Source: Bacteroidota bacterium (GTDB lineage: Bacteria; Bacteroidota; Bacteroidia; Bacteroidales; JAAYUG01). From it: DNA of 32,107 bases. The position numbers and the translations under genes were made by a program. The DNA is taken from the NCBI GenBank assembly GCA_029571215.1, contig JAKPTE010000007.1, forward strand, positions 1 to 32,107, written 5' to 3'. Below, in pieces: positions 16,801 to 25,799 of the stretch (positions are counted from its first letter, which is position 1; each line of letters begins with the position of its first letter). The notes under the pieces are model-generated. The model did not search any database and was not told the DNA's origin. It saw only the letters and a program-made list of their open reading frames with translations.

Positions 16801-19800
16801 TTTTTCGGAGGGGGCCATGGATATACGACACAGCCGAACCACCGGATACTGCCTCCTGTGATGTATTCAACAGAGTCAATGAACTTCCGGTTGTAGTTAC
16901 TATACCCTTTGTGAGATAAAGGGTGTTCTCAATTTCTGCAGAGCCATGAAGAACAATACCGGCGGTGTTATTGACAGACGCATTATAAAACTGGCCTGTT
17001 CCTGCCAGGGTAACTGACTGGATGGCTGAGCCTTCGAAAGCCACCAACCCTGTACCTGGCAGGAATCCTGAAGTGGTCTGGTCAGTCCAGTTTCCGAGCA
17101 GAGTAATGCCCTGGTTAAAGATGGTATTATCAAGTGTTCCGGATTTAATGAGAAGATTTCCCTGGGCAAGGATTGGAATATCCGGAATCTCTTTGGTACC
17201 TGTGCCGGTAAATTCAACGTTCTGATAGACTCTGATAACCGGTAGTATGCCTGCCCCCTGGTATTCAACGGTGCTTTGCGGAGTATTCATAAAGGCAGAA
17301 AATTCACCTCCGGGAAAGACGAAAGCAGCATAAGGCGTATTGGCCATGATGATGCGACCGGACCCTGAAACATGGCCCAGACTGTGTCCGTACGTGGCTT
17401 TGAGATCAAGTACACCGAGAATGTCAACCGAATAGGCTTTCAGGTAATTGGATGTGGCAGTAATGGTGTGTCCAGCAGCAATTTTAACGGGATGTCCGTT
17501 AGGTGATGAGGTAGCGGCAGGTCCGCTATGGCTTACGGTTGACCATGTGGCCGGGTCTTCCCAGTTACCGCTGGTACGGCTGTAATACGTAGGTGTGTTC
17601 AGCAGCAAAGCTGGATTTGCTGCCGTATATTCACCGTCAATAAACGTTTTGTTTGCTAACGTGATGGTGTTGGCTGAACTGTTTACGGTTCCCGGCATTC
17701 CACCCTCGGGCACCCATTGTTCCTGATAATACCGTCCTGCTGCGTAATTGTTTTCATTTCCGCTAATATCCGACTGGGAATAAAAATAAGTATGTGTCAC
17801 AATAGGATTGCTGAAACCTGTGGATGAAACGTTCCAGTACCAGGAAAGTGCTTCCGGATTGGAGCCCTGAATACAGGGGATGGTTCCGCTTACAGGTTTG
17901 ACCGTAATGCTGCCGGCGGCACCGTTTGACATTATCTGAAACCGAACGGGAGTGTATTTCCCTGTAATGCCTATGGGGAAAGTGAAATCGGCGGCACCGG
18001 CCGGAAAAAGTTTCTTTACACCGGCATCACTGAGGACTCCGTTTGTATGAACCGACCTCACTGCGTCAATTGTTCCGGCTATCGCCGATGCATTTCCGAA
18101 TATGAGCAGATGGTCATCAATATAGAACGATCCGGCAAGGAAAGTCAAGGTGTCGTTTATGGTGAGGTTTGTTCTCAGAACGATACCTTCGGGATTATTG
18201 ATATCAAGGTTTCCGAAAACACCCTGCCCGTTTCCGCTGATAGTCTGGGTTGCGTTACCCTGAAGCACTATTCTTCCGCTTCCACTGCTGGTATGGGTGC
18301 TTTGCACCAGAATATGTCCCTTTGCAATCAGTTTTCTTCCATTATCGTTGAATGATCCCTGAAGAAGGCGCAGGGTGTCAGTTACAATTGGGTCAACTGT
18401 TCCGGAGAGTCGTAATGTGCCATTGACAGCGACATGCAGATGTGCAAAACTTACGGAAGCATTCAGTTCCATGGTCTGGTCTGAGTCGCCTTCAAAAACC
18501 GTATGGTTGCCAGAGGGGGTATAAATGCCTGCCTGGTAGAAATTTCCCTTGATGTGAACGTCCAGTCCGTTAGCTTTCAGCTCAGATCCCGTTGAAGCGA
18601 TGGTCAGGTTTCCCTGAACATTCAGGGGATGGACAAACAGGGAAACAGTGGCTGCATTGGATGGGGATCCGTTGACGGTTACATGGAACACCGGGCATTG
18701 GGCATCGAAAAGATAATTCTGAGGCTGGCCGATAGGAGGGGTAAATTCGATGGTACCACCGCTGACGGAAGCTATATCAGGCCGCAGGTACAGATCGCCA
18801 TATGTTGTGCCTCCACCCCGGCGGATTACTATCCTGCCACCGCTCATCATAAAGGTGCTTCCGTTGTTTTCAATTTCCAGTTTGCCACGTGAGGCCTGCT
18901 GGTTCAACCCTCTTATGATGGTTGTTCCTCCTGTTTGTTTGTAGACGAGCGATCCCAGTGTGGTCTCGGTTCCGCGTCTGATTTGTCCGTTGACGGCAAG
19001 AAGGCCTCCCTGAACCCTAATTTCGGGGAATCCGGCATTGGCATATATAATGTCGGTATTGACATTCTGGGTGCTGTCACCAATCAGTAAAGCACCAGAA
19101 AGCACTTCGATGGTTCCGGCCAGAATCAGGTCGGCTGTGTCACGGTTTCCGTAACCCAAACGGATAGTTCCACCGTTTACGGAAAGACCTGCCGTACCAG
19201 GAATGATGAAACTGTTGATTTGCGTTAAGGTAACCGTTACCGGTGCGGATAAACGGAAGGTTCCGTTCCTGAGAATCAGCGCAGGATCAGCTGCACTCAT
19301 CGAAAATCCGCTGGTCTGCACGTCCAGAACCGGCGTGGCGTTTTCACCTTTGTCAACGGTCAAAGTATAAAATCCGGAAGAACCGTTGCCGGATACGGTG
19401 GTGTTCCCTGAACCAATAAAGCGAACATGGGCAATCCTCCCTCCTCCGGCATTCATGGTAAAAACACCGTTGTTGATGAGGTTTCCTGAAAGAATCAGTG
19501 CATTCTGTACCGGAGTTCCGCTTCCTGAAACAAGAAAGGAAGCACCATTTTCAATCAGCAGGTTGCCTGAAAGGGTTATCTGCCGGGCTGTTGAATTTGG
19601 AAACACCAATACCCCGTTTCTGATCTCCATATTTCCTTTTACCGAAATATCGCCCTGCGATGTGTTGCTTAAAATTACCTGCCCGGAAAAAGCAGAAGAC
19701 CGTCCAATGATAAGATTGCCTATTATTTCCAGGGATTTGCCGGGGAATCGTATAGTGTCACCGGCTTTTGCACTCAGCACAAGATGGTTGTAATGATCAA

Positions 19801-22800
19801 GGTTGAACCCGGAAGCAGATATCTGCGGCAGGGTGAAACTGTTCCCTGTGGAATAATACTCAACCGTGCCACCGGACGCCGAAAGAAAATTTCCGAAATC
19901 GCTTCCGGGAAACACAGCAACAGGAGTGGACGAGGAAATTCGTAATGTTCCGCTTCCTCCTATTTTTAGTTCAGGCAAGACGTCGAAAATATGACCAGTG
20001 GTTGTTCCCATGTCGAGAACACTGCCGGAATTGATCTGAAGGCTCCCGGATCTTCGGTTGTCAGACGTAATTGCTACTGTGTCGAAATGGGTACTGCCGT
20101 CACCGATGACAACCTGATTGGACGGGCCGGGAATCCCTGATGCAGCGGGACCGTCCCATTTCAGCAACGTGTCGGTTGACCACGTTGCAGGATCATCCCA
20201 GTTGCCGCTTTTCCGGCTGTAAAACACCGTGATGGGACCGAATGCAGAGGGTTCGCCGGCAGTATAGTCTCCGGAAAGCCTGGTGATGTTTCTGAAGGCA
20301 ATTTCATTCATCGGGTCATTCACTTCAAAAACGTCGGGAATAGTTTTCCAGTCAGGATGGAAATAGCAGGCAGGTATATAGAGAGATTCATTTCCTTCAA
20401 TGGCAGCATCGGGATAATAAAGTTTCAATGTCAACGTTCCAGGAAGGGTTGATTCCATGTTGCGCGATTGGATTTTCCAGTAGTATTTCAGCGCATTGTT
20501 GGTTCCTGATGCAAAAGGATGCCGGTTGTTTACCGGTTTAACAGTGACTTCAGATGAATCGGAAATCGGTGCAGCAATACTTACGCTCACCGGTGTATAG
20601 CCTGCAGCAGTACCTACAGGATAAAACCAGAAACCATCTGATGAAAGCTTGCGGGTAACCCCTCCGTCTGACATGTTTCCGGCAGAACGGATCATTTTTG
20701 ACGAACTGAAAATGGTGTCAGTGGTCGTCAATGAACTGTAGATCTTTGCCTGTGCTCCCAGAATCAATTGTTTTTGTCCGATGTCAAGGATAGAGGCGGT
20801 GCCAGCCAGGCGAAGATTGCCATTGACTGTTCCATCAGAAAGCCATTTTACGGTACCTGCATTTTTATTCAATGTCAGGTTGCCGAAAATGCCAGTTCCC
20901 CCTGCATCAATTACCTGGTTTGCACTTCCGGCAAGAAGAATGCTGCCGTTAAGACTGCTCTGATGCAGGCCCAAATGGAGCAAATCTCCCTGGACGTTTA
21001 TGGTGCGGCCACCATCGTTCACCACACATTCTTTTTCAGTGATAAGCCTGTTGCGAATGGTCAGATTGTTGGTGATAAGAACATTGGCTCTGTTTTCAAT
21101 AGTAAAATTGTATAATCCTGATGGAATAGTGCCGGCATTTTCAAACCGGTGCCCTCTGTTCCCAGTGATGGTAGTAGTGTTGTTGCGCGGGTTGTAGGTG
21201 GCAGACGTATATAGCCGGAAATCTCCGCCAATAGTGAGTGTATAATTGGCCGTAGTGGCATCCAGGTATCCGGTTTCGATGTTCAGTGAATCAAGGACGG
21301 TAAGTGGCATCTGAAGCCTGCAGGTGGCATTTGCTGCACGGCGCTGTATGGACAGGTTTCCCAGAGGAGCCGTTGAGGCAATATCATGATAATCGTTGTT
21401 GCTGGTAATGATCCGGAATGATCCTCCTGTAACATGTATGTTTTTGATGTCGGAAAGAATCTGAATGGCCAGATAACTGGCTGTTCCACAGATATCGTGT
21501 ATGGTGATGTGTCCTTTTGCCATGGAAAAGTGGTTGGCCGTGCTGGCCAGATTGAACGTTCCGCGGGAACCCTGCAACATGCCTGAACTGGTAGCATTGT
21601 AATCAATCGGAACTGTCCTGAGATCAGCCAGGGAAGTAACATTAGTGACATTCTGGTCATAACGGCCCCGGAGTACCATGGTTCCTCCGTTCATGACGAA
21701 GGAAGCTATTCCTGTTCCGGTATGGGCTGAACGGAACTGCTTGGCATCCAGGTAACCTCCGTTGACAATAAACTCGCCGCTGGCAAGCGACCAGAAAATA
21801 AACCCGCCTGATTTCCGGCACGACATATATCCGTCATTGATCTGGAATTTTCCGTAAATAGAGAAGGAAGAAATGGCCCCGGAATTGTCCACATGAAAGG
21901 TGTTACCGGATTCATGAAATCCCCAGGCCACGTTCACTTCGCGGTAGTCATCGGCAGTTCCGAGTACCAGAACATCCGGTCCGTCAATAATGAAGGCTGC
22001 CGTGGTAGGAACATAGAAATCGGCGTTGGGTGTGTCGGTCCCGTCAATACCTTCGGAAAGACTTGCAATTGTTGTATGCCCTGTCAGACGCAGCGTACCG
22101 TTCTTAATCCACAATGCTTTCCGTAGTTCGGGGGTTCCGTTTCCTGAGGCCGTGCCGCCTTTTTGTCCACGAAGATCATTGCGTCCGAAAAGCCTGAAAT
22201 AAGTGTGCTCGGCAGCGTTGATAACCAGTTCATACGTTTGGTCAACTCCTTTGTCAACAATAAGATTATAAAAATCGGTAGGCCCGTTGCACACCAGCCG
22301 TGCGTCGTTGCTTCCATAGAACCTCACTGTGGCGGCACCATACTGGGTCAGGGTCGTAAAGTCGGGTATGGTTACCTGACTACCCACAAACCGGACAATT
22401 CCGTTGTTGATCAAACTTCCGCCAATGTAGACCTTATGGTAAATATCGTAGTATCTTGTAACCAGAGCTCCGGGCATGTAACCCGAATTCATGGTGTCAG
22501 CTCCGGAAGTGTAGGGGGGTGAACCTCCGAAGCCGGCCGGAAGATTTACAGTGTTGGTCGGGGAATTTCCTACTGTGATCCGACCTTCACTCTGAACCAG
22601 AATGTCTCCTTTCACGTCAATGATAAGCCGATTATCGGATGCAGGAGCCATGTTTTCATCACATATCCGGAACGTACCTTTGCGAACTTCCAGTCTTCCA
22701 TTGACCGTCAGATTGGTCATGGTCCAGGCAATGCTGCCGGGGCTGTCAAGATTGATTACCAGGTTGTTATAAGTTTGCTGGCTTGATGGGAGCTGAAAAT

Positions 22801-23206
22801 TTCCAGTAGTATAATATTCAACGGTTCCACCGCCCTGGGCTACAAAGGAAGAAGGGATACCGGCAGGGAAAGACGAGGAAGCAATACGCAATCTTCCTGA
22901 ACCGGAGAAAATGCCAAAATTATGGCCTGTTGTTGTACCCAGATCAAGAACAGCACCGGCCGAAAGATCCAGGGCTGCAACGGTGCGGGATACCGTGGTA
23001 AATATCCTTCGTCCGTTGAGAATAACAACTGTGTCCGTAATACCCGGCAGACCTTCGTTCTCAAGCAGAGTCCCTGAAGGATCCGTGGTCCATGTGGAAG
23101 GATTTCCCCAGTCACCCGATTGATAACTGTAATAGGTCTTTTGTGCATATAGGCCGGAATGGCCTAACAAACCTGCCAGGAGAATTATCCGCAACAAACG
23201 ATTCAT
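13895..23206 (-). CDS. Giant modular surface adhesin with CHU_C type IX (type B) sorting domain
   Basis: This 3103-residue protein is predicted to be exported by Sec (signal peptide 1-22, ending LYAQ), then moved to the cell surface by type IX secretion. Three homologous modules each open with a YYSxxSGxWxxPxTW-type motif, at about residues 25, 995 and 1874. Within them are glycine-, serine- and asparagine-rich short strands such as GNLxIxxG, typical of a right-handed beta-helix. Modules 1 and 2 close with a G(D/E)YTA motif. Residues about 2280-2870 hold several Ig/PKD-like domains (for example ASGDIYLWMVTGGAITAGQG and ASGHIFRWKVTGGTILSGQG). Two SprB-like repeats follow (near Cys2877 and Cys2952). 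CHU_C spans about 3018-3103, starting IIPTIITPNHDGYNDTW. Role: adhesion, gliding or glycan binding; no enzymatic site seen. The downstream PorP/SprF gene overlaps its stop by four bases. Confidence 0.93.
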   Translation of the reverse strand: MNRLLRIILLAGLLGHSGLYAQKTYYSYQSGDWGNPSTWTTDPSGTLLENEGLPGITDTVVILNGRRIFTTVSRTVAALDLSAGAVLDLGTTTGHNFGIFSGSGRLRIASSSFPAGIPSSFVAQGGGTVEYYTTGNFQLPSSQQTYNNLVINLDSPGSIAWTMTNLTVNGRLEVRKGTFRICDENMAPASDNRLIIDVKGDILVQSEGRITVGNSPTNTVNLPAGFGGSPPYTSGADTMNSGYMPGALVTRYYDIYHKVYIGGSLINNGIVRFVGSQVTIPDFTTLTQYGAATVRFYGSNDARLVCNGPTDFYNLIVDKGVDQTYELVINAAEHTYFRLFGRNDLRGQKGGTASGNGTPELRKALWIKNGTLRLTGHTTIASLSEGIDGTDTPNADFYVPTTAAFIIDGPDVLVLGTADDYREVNVAWGFHESGNTFHVDNSGAISSFSIYGKFQINDGYMSCRKSGGFIFWSLASGEFIVNGGYLDAKQFRSAHTGTGIASFVMNGGTMVLRGRYDQNVTNVTSLADLRTVPIDYNATSSGMLQGSRGTFNLASTANHFSMAKGHITIHDICGTASYLAIQILSDIKNIHVTGGSFRIITSNNDYHDIASTAPLGNLSIQRRAANATCRLQMPLTVLDSLNIETGYLDATTANYTLTIGGDFRLYTSATYNPRNNTTTITGNRGHRFENAGTIPSGLYNFTIENRANVLITNNLTIRNRLITEKECVVNDGGRTINVQGDLLHLGLHQSSLNGSILLAGSANQVIDAGGTGIFGNLTLNKNAGTVKWLSDGTVNGNLRLAGTASILDIGQKQLILGAQAKIYSSLTTTDTIFSSSKMIRSAGNMSDGGVTRKLSSDGFWFYPVGTAAGYTPVSVSIAAPISDSSEVTVKPVNNRHPFASGTNNALKYYWKIQSRNMESTLPGTLTLKLYYPDAAIEGNESLYIPACYFHPDWKTIPDVFEVNDPMNEIAFRNITRLSGDYTAGEPSAFGPITVFYSRKSGNWDDPATWSTDTLLKWDGPAASGIPGPSNQVVIGDGSTHFDTVAITSDNRRSGSLQINSGSVLDMGTTTGHIFDVLPELKIGGSGTLRISSSTPVAVFPGSDFGNFLSASGGTVEYYSTGNSFTLPQISASGFNLDHYNHLVLSAKAGDTIRFPGKSLEIIGNLIIGRSSAFSGQVILSNTSQGDISVKGNMEIRNGVLVFPNSTARQITLSGNLLIENGASFLVSGSGTPVQNALILSGNLINNGVFTMNAGGGRIAHVRFIGSGNTTVSGNGSSGFYTLTVDKGENATPVLDVQTSGFSMSAADPALILRNGTFRLSAPVTVTLTQINSFIIPGTAGLSVNGGTIRLGYGNRDTADLILAGTIEVLSGALLIGDSTQNVNTDIIYANAGFPEIRVQGGLLAVNGQIRRGTETTLGSLVYKQTGGTTIIRGLNQQASRGKLEIENNGSTFMMSGGRIVIRRGGGTTYGDLYLRPDIASVSGGTIEFTPPIGQPQNYLFDAQCPVFHVTVNGSPSNAATVSLFVHPLNVQGNLTIASTGSELKANGLDVHIKGNFYQAGIYTPSGNHTVFEGDSDQTMELNASVSFAHLHVAVNGTLRLSGTVDPIVTDTLRLLQGSFNDNGRKLIAKGHILVQSTHTSSGSGRIVLQGNATQTISGNGQGVFGNLDINNPEGIVLRTNLTINDTLTFLAGSFYIDDHLLIFGNASAIAGTIDAVRSVHTNGVLSDAGVKKLFPAGAADFTFPIGITGKYTPVRFQIMSNGAAGSITVKPVSGTIPCIQGSNPEALSWYWNVSSTGFSNPIVTHTYFYSQSDISGNENNYAAGRYYQEQWVPEGGMPGTVNSSANTITLANKTFIDGEYTAANPALLLNTPTYYSRTSGNWEDPATWSTVSHSGPAATSSPNGHPVKIAAGHTITATSNYLKAYSVDILGVLDLKATYGHSLGHVSGSGRIIMANTPYAAFVFPGGEFSAFMNTPQSTVEYQGAGILPVIRVYQNVEFTGTGTKEIPDIPILAQGNLLIKSGTLDNTIFNQGITLLGNWTDQTTSGFLPGTGLVAFEGSAIQSVTLAGTGQFYNASVNNTAGIVLHGSAEIENTLYLTKGIVTTTGSSLTLLNTSQEAVSGGSAVSYIHGPLRKNMLSNTSFRFPIGKDGRFGEVTILDVNAASPSIWEAEYYNQNPHPTYDTSQIVLPLESVSGNEYWRIKGPGGGMANVRLRWDAQSNIIPPTAADRQKLRIAEWMPAWTSVGNHVTDFGIENGFVETTTPVALDEHVFTLGVEKLPTAKILSGNTAICNDGTEAAVVIGLTGTAPWTFTYTINGGIPIAVKNIAASPYNLLFNGTSLGGPGIYTIRITSVTDATGSYGYRDFVTTATITVKQTPKITLSGKQNVAENETGVVYSTPGASGDIYLWMVTGGAITAGQGTKQITVTWGTAGSGKVELTETNPVTNCSDYAFLDVSVNAVPKPQITGPVTICAGTSAQYATPPASGHIFRWKVTGGTILSGQGTSSINVVWPSAIDGKVYVRDSIPSTGYYGDDSLAVVVNPVPLVSIAVSGDTVCPGAVASITIHTSEAGIRYQLRNDATNEPVGTPVTGNGMDIVLTDNPQLPTVYNILATNEYYCSAQLDTKPVAALYPVPTPTLSVSPNPVCEGETVTLQAAGGDYYVFLRNNETILEGTATSFSTSDYSDNDQFKVIATSDATGCSGSSNIVTVTVYPSPPAPVITPSGPITIDEGESTTLSSSEGFQYEWSPGGENTREITVSEEGSYTVRITSPEGCRSGWSEPVIVTVKPFLEKPVIRITGATSFCEGGSTLLSGPDGYTYIWSTGENFQTIIITSSGSYTLRIADQLGHVSPPSDPVTIEVFPMPSVTLAGKQDITCFGGNDGQISVDVTGGTAPFSYQWTGGLSGPAPAGCGAGTYHLVLTDARQCSDELTVELTQPPAIQAEATVVKPYCSDISNGSISLTVNGGTGQLSVSWNNSLQGTAIENLATGTYQYTVTDSKGCTLNGSVTLTPEHDQCVIIPTIITPNHDGYNDTWVIPGIEMYPDVSVEVFDRWGKRVFFSKGYSVPWDGTSKGEVLPMDSYHYVIWLRPEDEPVKGTITIVR
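16373..23137 (-). repeat. Three tandem protein modules inside the giant adhesin
   Basis: Protein-level repeats run at 23137-20225 (residues 24-994), 20224-17588 (995-1873) and 17587-16373 (1874-2278). Units 1 and 2 are about 970 and 879 residues. Unit 3 is about 405 residues, less than half as long, but keeps the same opening: SGNWEDPATWS, then a TTxGHxxG-like element and a TVEYxxxG element. Shared interior landmarks in all three are the GSGxLRI/GSGRIIM strand and the G(G)TVEYY/STVEYQ strand. The copies have diverged enough that no long exact DNA repeat is visible by eye, so the duplication is old. Confidence 0.8.
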
Positions 23207-23416
23207 AATGAAAATATTACAGATTTATTCTGTTCTTAGGTTCAACACTGTCCACTAAAAGGCTAATTTAATGAATACTTTGATGTGAAGTTCTTCAATT
23301 CCACAAACGTTCCTATTTTATAGAGTAACGGCAAGCCTTTTTCAACAAAAAACGGTTTCTCAGACCGCTTTCAAACTGGATTTTACGTATCTTGCAATGG
23401 AATTTTTGCAAAGATT

Positions 23417-24841
23417 ATGACCTGCGGCAGAATTCTGAAAAGATTTATACTTTCCGAGGTGTTACTGATTCTTTTTGTCTTTTGTTCTGCAGCACAAACG
23501 AACAATTCTGCCGGGATGGATACAAGCTGGTTTACATCCGACCAAAATTATAACCTGATTCTGGCTGCCGAGAAAGGCGATTCAACATCAGTAGCTTTCC
23601 TTGTTGGCAGGAAGGCAGATGTGAATGCCGAGACGTGGGAAGGCGTTACTCCGCTGATTTATGCCAGCCAGAACGGATATCTGCCGGTGGTGAAAATACT
23701 TGTCGAAGCCGGGGCGAATCTGAATCACAGGGCAGATGACGGAGGAACGGCGCTTTCAGCTGCCATAAAGTTTAATCATGGACACATTGCCGACTACCTG
23801 CTTCTGCATGGCGCTGACCCTGATATCCCTGATTCTTACGGAGTGACTCCCTTGATGTATGCCGCAGCATATAACCTTCATGAAATGGCCGATATCCTGT
23901 TATATTATGGTGCTCATGTTTCATTGAAAGACAATTACGGAAATGCGGCACTCCATGTGGCAGCCCTGGTGGGTTCACTGGAAACGGCTTCTCTTCTGGC
24001 TGAAATAAAAGACAGTATTGATATTAAAGACAACCAGGGGTTTACTCCGCTTATGACGGCCGCATCCGTGGGTGATTCGGCCATGTGTGCTCTGTTGCTG
24101 ATAAAAGGGGCGAGCCTTGCTGCTCTGAACAATAAAGGATACGATCCTCTGTCGGTTGCCCTGATAAATGGCCAGTTCCATCTGGTAACCATGTTTGTTG
24201 AACATGGCAGTGACGTCAATCAATGGATTTCAGTAAGTCGTAAAACCATTGATCTGGTCCCACGTCACTCAGCTGTTTGGGAATATCTTTACGCTGCAGG
24301 GGCACGCCCTGCCTTTCTTCCTTCCTTTGGCTTCTTCTCCACCGGAGTTGGATTCGCAGTCAATTCCAATGATATTTTGCCGGCTGTTTTTCTTGGGGTA
24401 AAGGACCGTCGTTACGGACTGGAACTTCAGACGGCTCTGTACCTGCGTCCCTGGCTATTACCGGTTCTTACAGAGCCTAGGGATAACATTACCTACCAGT
24501 TCAATGAGCGTCGTTTCATTTGGACCGGCACAGTTGGAAAAAACTTTAATATTGTCAGGAAGCCGGTTTATACGGCCGGAATTTTCGTTTCAGCGGGTAT
24601 GGGATATACATGGGGCCGGTATGCAGGGGTTTCCCGAAAACCACTCAACAAATATTTTGTTAATTACTCAGCTGGCATTGTTGTTAAAAAAAGAAACTGG
24701 GAAGTAAAAGGCGGGTATTCGTACCTTCCTTTACCGGTACAAACTATTGCACCAGCAAGACTGGAAGTCGCTGCCCGCTATTCATTTTCCCTTGCGTCTG
24801 AAAAAAAAGGCAGAAGAATTATTCCCTGGCTTTATGACTAA
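23417..24841 (+). CDS. Ankyrin-repeat protein with C-terminal beta-barrel-like domain, exported
   Basis: This 474-residue protein begins with a hydrophobic signal segment (about residues 8-27, ending SAAQ). It is therefore periplasmic or outer-membrane, not cytoplasmic. Residues about 44-270 hold seven ankyrin repeats, seen from spaced GVTPLIYAS, GGTALSAAI, GVTPLMYAA, GNAALHVAA and GFTPLMTAA helices with GADxx turns. From about 300 the character changes to alternating aromatic and polar strands (YGLELQTALYLRPW, YTAGIFVSAGMGYTWGRY, WEVKGGYSYLPL, LEVAARYSFSL). These look like an outer-membrane beta-barrel or a membrane-associated beta domain. Ankyrin repeats bind proteins; the partner is unknown. 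It starts a rightward run of four closely packed genes and overlaps the next gene by eight bases. A weak -7-like TATCTTGC lies 22 bases upstream of the start. Confidence 0.85.
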   Translation: MTCGRILKRFILSEVLLILFVFCSAAQTNNSAGMDTSWFTSDQNYNLILAAEKGDSTSVAFLVGRKADVNAETWEGVTPLIYASQNGYLPVVKILVEAGANLNHRADDGGTALSAAIKFNHGHIADYLLLHGADPDIPDSYGVTPLMYAAAYNLHEMADILLYYGAHVSLKDNYGNAALHVAALVGSLETASLLAEIKDSIDIKDNQGFTPLMTAASVGDSAMCALLLIKGASLAALNNKGYDPLSVALINGQFHLVTMFVEHGSDVNQWISVSRKTIDLVPRHSAVWEYLYAAGARPAFLPSFGFFSTGVGFAVNSNDILPAVFLGVKDRRYGLELQTALYLRPWLLPVLTEPRDNITYQFNERRFIWTGTVGKNFNIVRKPVYTAGIFVSAGMGYTWGRYAGVSRKPLNKYFVNYSAGIVVKKRNWEVKGGYSYLPLPVQTIAPARLEVAARYSFSLASEKKGRRIIPWLYD

Positions 24842-25250
24842 GTATTTGCGTTTATTCGTGGTATTTTTGATCCTTCTGATGCCTGGTATTGGTTGTGACC
24901 GGCCCCTTTTTGTCAATTGTGACGAATGTTATACCGATGAACCGTCCGAAGCAGAACTGTTGGTAAAAATTACCATCAACAATGAAAATCCCAAAGTGCC
25001 ACTTGCAATTTATCAGGGCACCTTCGATACGGGCGAGGAAATTGCGCAGGATACCGTTACCACCGAATCATTTTATATTTTTGTTAAAACCAAGAAAATG
25101 TATACTGTTGTAGCTGAATACCACAAAAACGGTAAAATTATCAGGGTTGTGAATGGTCATAAAATCAAAACTTATCTGGATAATGAATCCTGTGACAGTC
25201 CCTGTTATGTTGTGACAGGAACCACCTTGGATGCACGATTAAAATTCTGA
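24834..25250 (+). CDS. Small predicted lipoprotein, unknown family
   Basis: The chosen start is ATG 24834, giving 138 residues. The frame is open back to 24747, but the upstream part lies inside the ankyrin gene. From 24834 the protein begins with a clean export signal: a basic start, a hydrophobic core of about residues 5-20, then GIGC with Cys21 followed by Asp. That fits a lipoprotein signal, though Gly at the -3 position is not ideal. The mature part has a Cys pair (CDECYTDEPSEAE) and a second pair near the end (ESCDSPCYVV). The region between is strand-rich (ELLVKITINN, YTVVAEYHKNGK). I do not recognise the fold. The start overlaps the upstream stop (ATGACTAA), suggesting coupled translation, and the nitroreductase follows after four bases. 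Confidence 0.75.
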   Translation: MTKYLRLFVVFLILLMPGIGCDRPLFVNCDECYTDEPSEAELLVKITINNENPKVPLAIYQGTFDTGEEIAQDTVTTESFYIFVKTKKMYTVVAEYHKNGKIIRVVNGHKIKTYLDNESCDSPCYVVTGTTLDARLKF

Positions 25251-25254
25251 GCGT

Positions 25255-25779
25255 ATGGAAAGTTTTCTTGAACTGGCAAAATCACGTTATTCGTGCCGGA
25301 ATTTTCAGCCCCGCCCAGTTGATGAGAAGGATCTGATGAAGGTTCTGGAAGCAGGCCGGATAGCACCCTCTGCAGCCAATTTACAGCCCTGGTATTTTGT
25401 TGTTGTCAGGGAGCAGGAACAACTCAAAAAGGTAAAATCTTGTTATCACAGAAACTGGATTGATTCTGCCCCCTGCGTTATTGTTATTTGTGGCGATCAC
25501 AGCCGCTCGTGGAAACGCGATGACGGCAAGGATCATTGTGATATTGATGTAGCCATTGCTGTTGATCACATGACGCTTGCTGCTGCCGATGCCGGTCTTG
25601 GAACCTGCTGGGTTTGCAAGTTCGACGCCGTGCGTTGTGCCGGTATCCTTTCCCTTCCTGCTCACATTGAGCCTGTAGTGCTTCTGCCGCTGGGATATCC
25701 GGCCGATAAAGCTGATCCGGAGCGACATGCAACAGCCCGGAAAAAACTTGCCGATATAGTACGGTTTGAGAAATTTTGA
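25255..25779 (+). CDS. Nitroreductase-family FMN oxidoreductase
   Basis: This 174-residue cytoplasmic enzyme should bind FMN and use NAD(P)H to reduce nitro compounds, quinones or similar acceptors. The N-terminal SRYSCRNFQPRPV matches the FMN phosphate-binding opening of the family. APSAANLQPWYFVVV and the GLGTCWVCKFD segment are the other typical stretches, and the LLPLGYPAD motif ends the core. Length fits the short nitroreductase subfamily, which lacks an added ferredoxin domain. Six cysteines is a fairly high count, but no iron-sulfur motif is evident. The physiological substrate cannot be told. It lies four bases after the lipoprotein stop, within the ankyrin-led gene run. Confidence 0.92.
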   Translation: MESFLELAKSRYSCRNFQPRPVDEKDLMKVLEAGRIAPSAANLQPWYFVVVREQEQLKKVKSCYHRNWIDSAPCVIVICGDHSRSWKRDDGKDHCDIDVAIAVDHMTLAAADAGLGTCWVCKFDAVRCAGILSLPAHIEPVVLLPLGYPADKADPERHATARKKLADIVRFEKF

Positions 25780-25799
25780 TAAAACTTGTTTCTAAATTT

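Noticed and set aside
16227-16861. Overlapping plus-strand frames of 145 and 154 codons inside the adhesin gene
   Set aside because: Low-complexity Ser/Thr/Gly/Pro coding on the other strand gives long accidental antisense frames; none resembles a protein family.
13895-23206. CRISPR array or DNA tandem repeats within the 9.3-kb adhesin gene
   Set aside because: The repetition is at protein-module level with diverged DNA; there are no short identical direct repeats with unique spacers.
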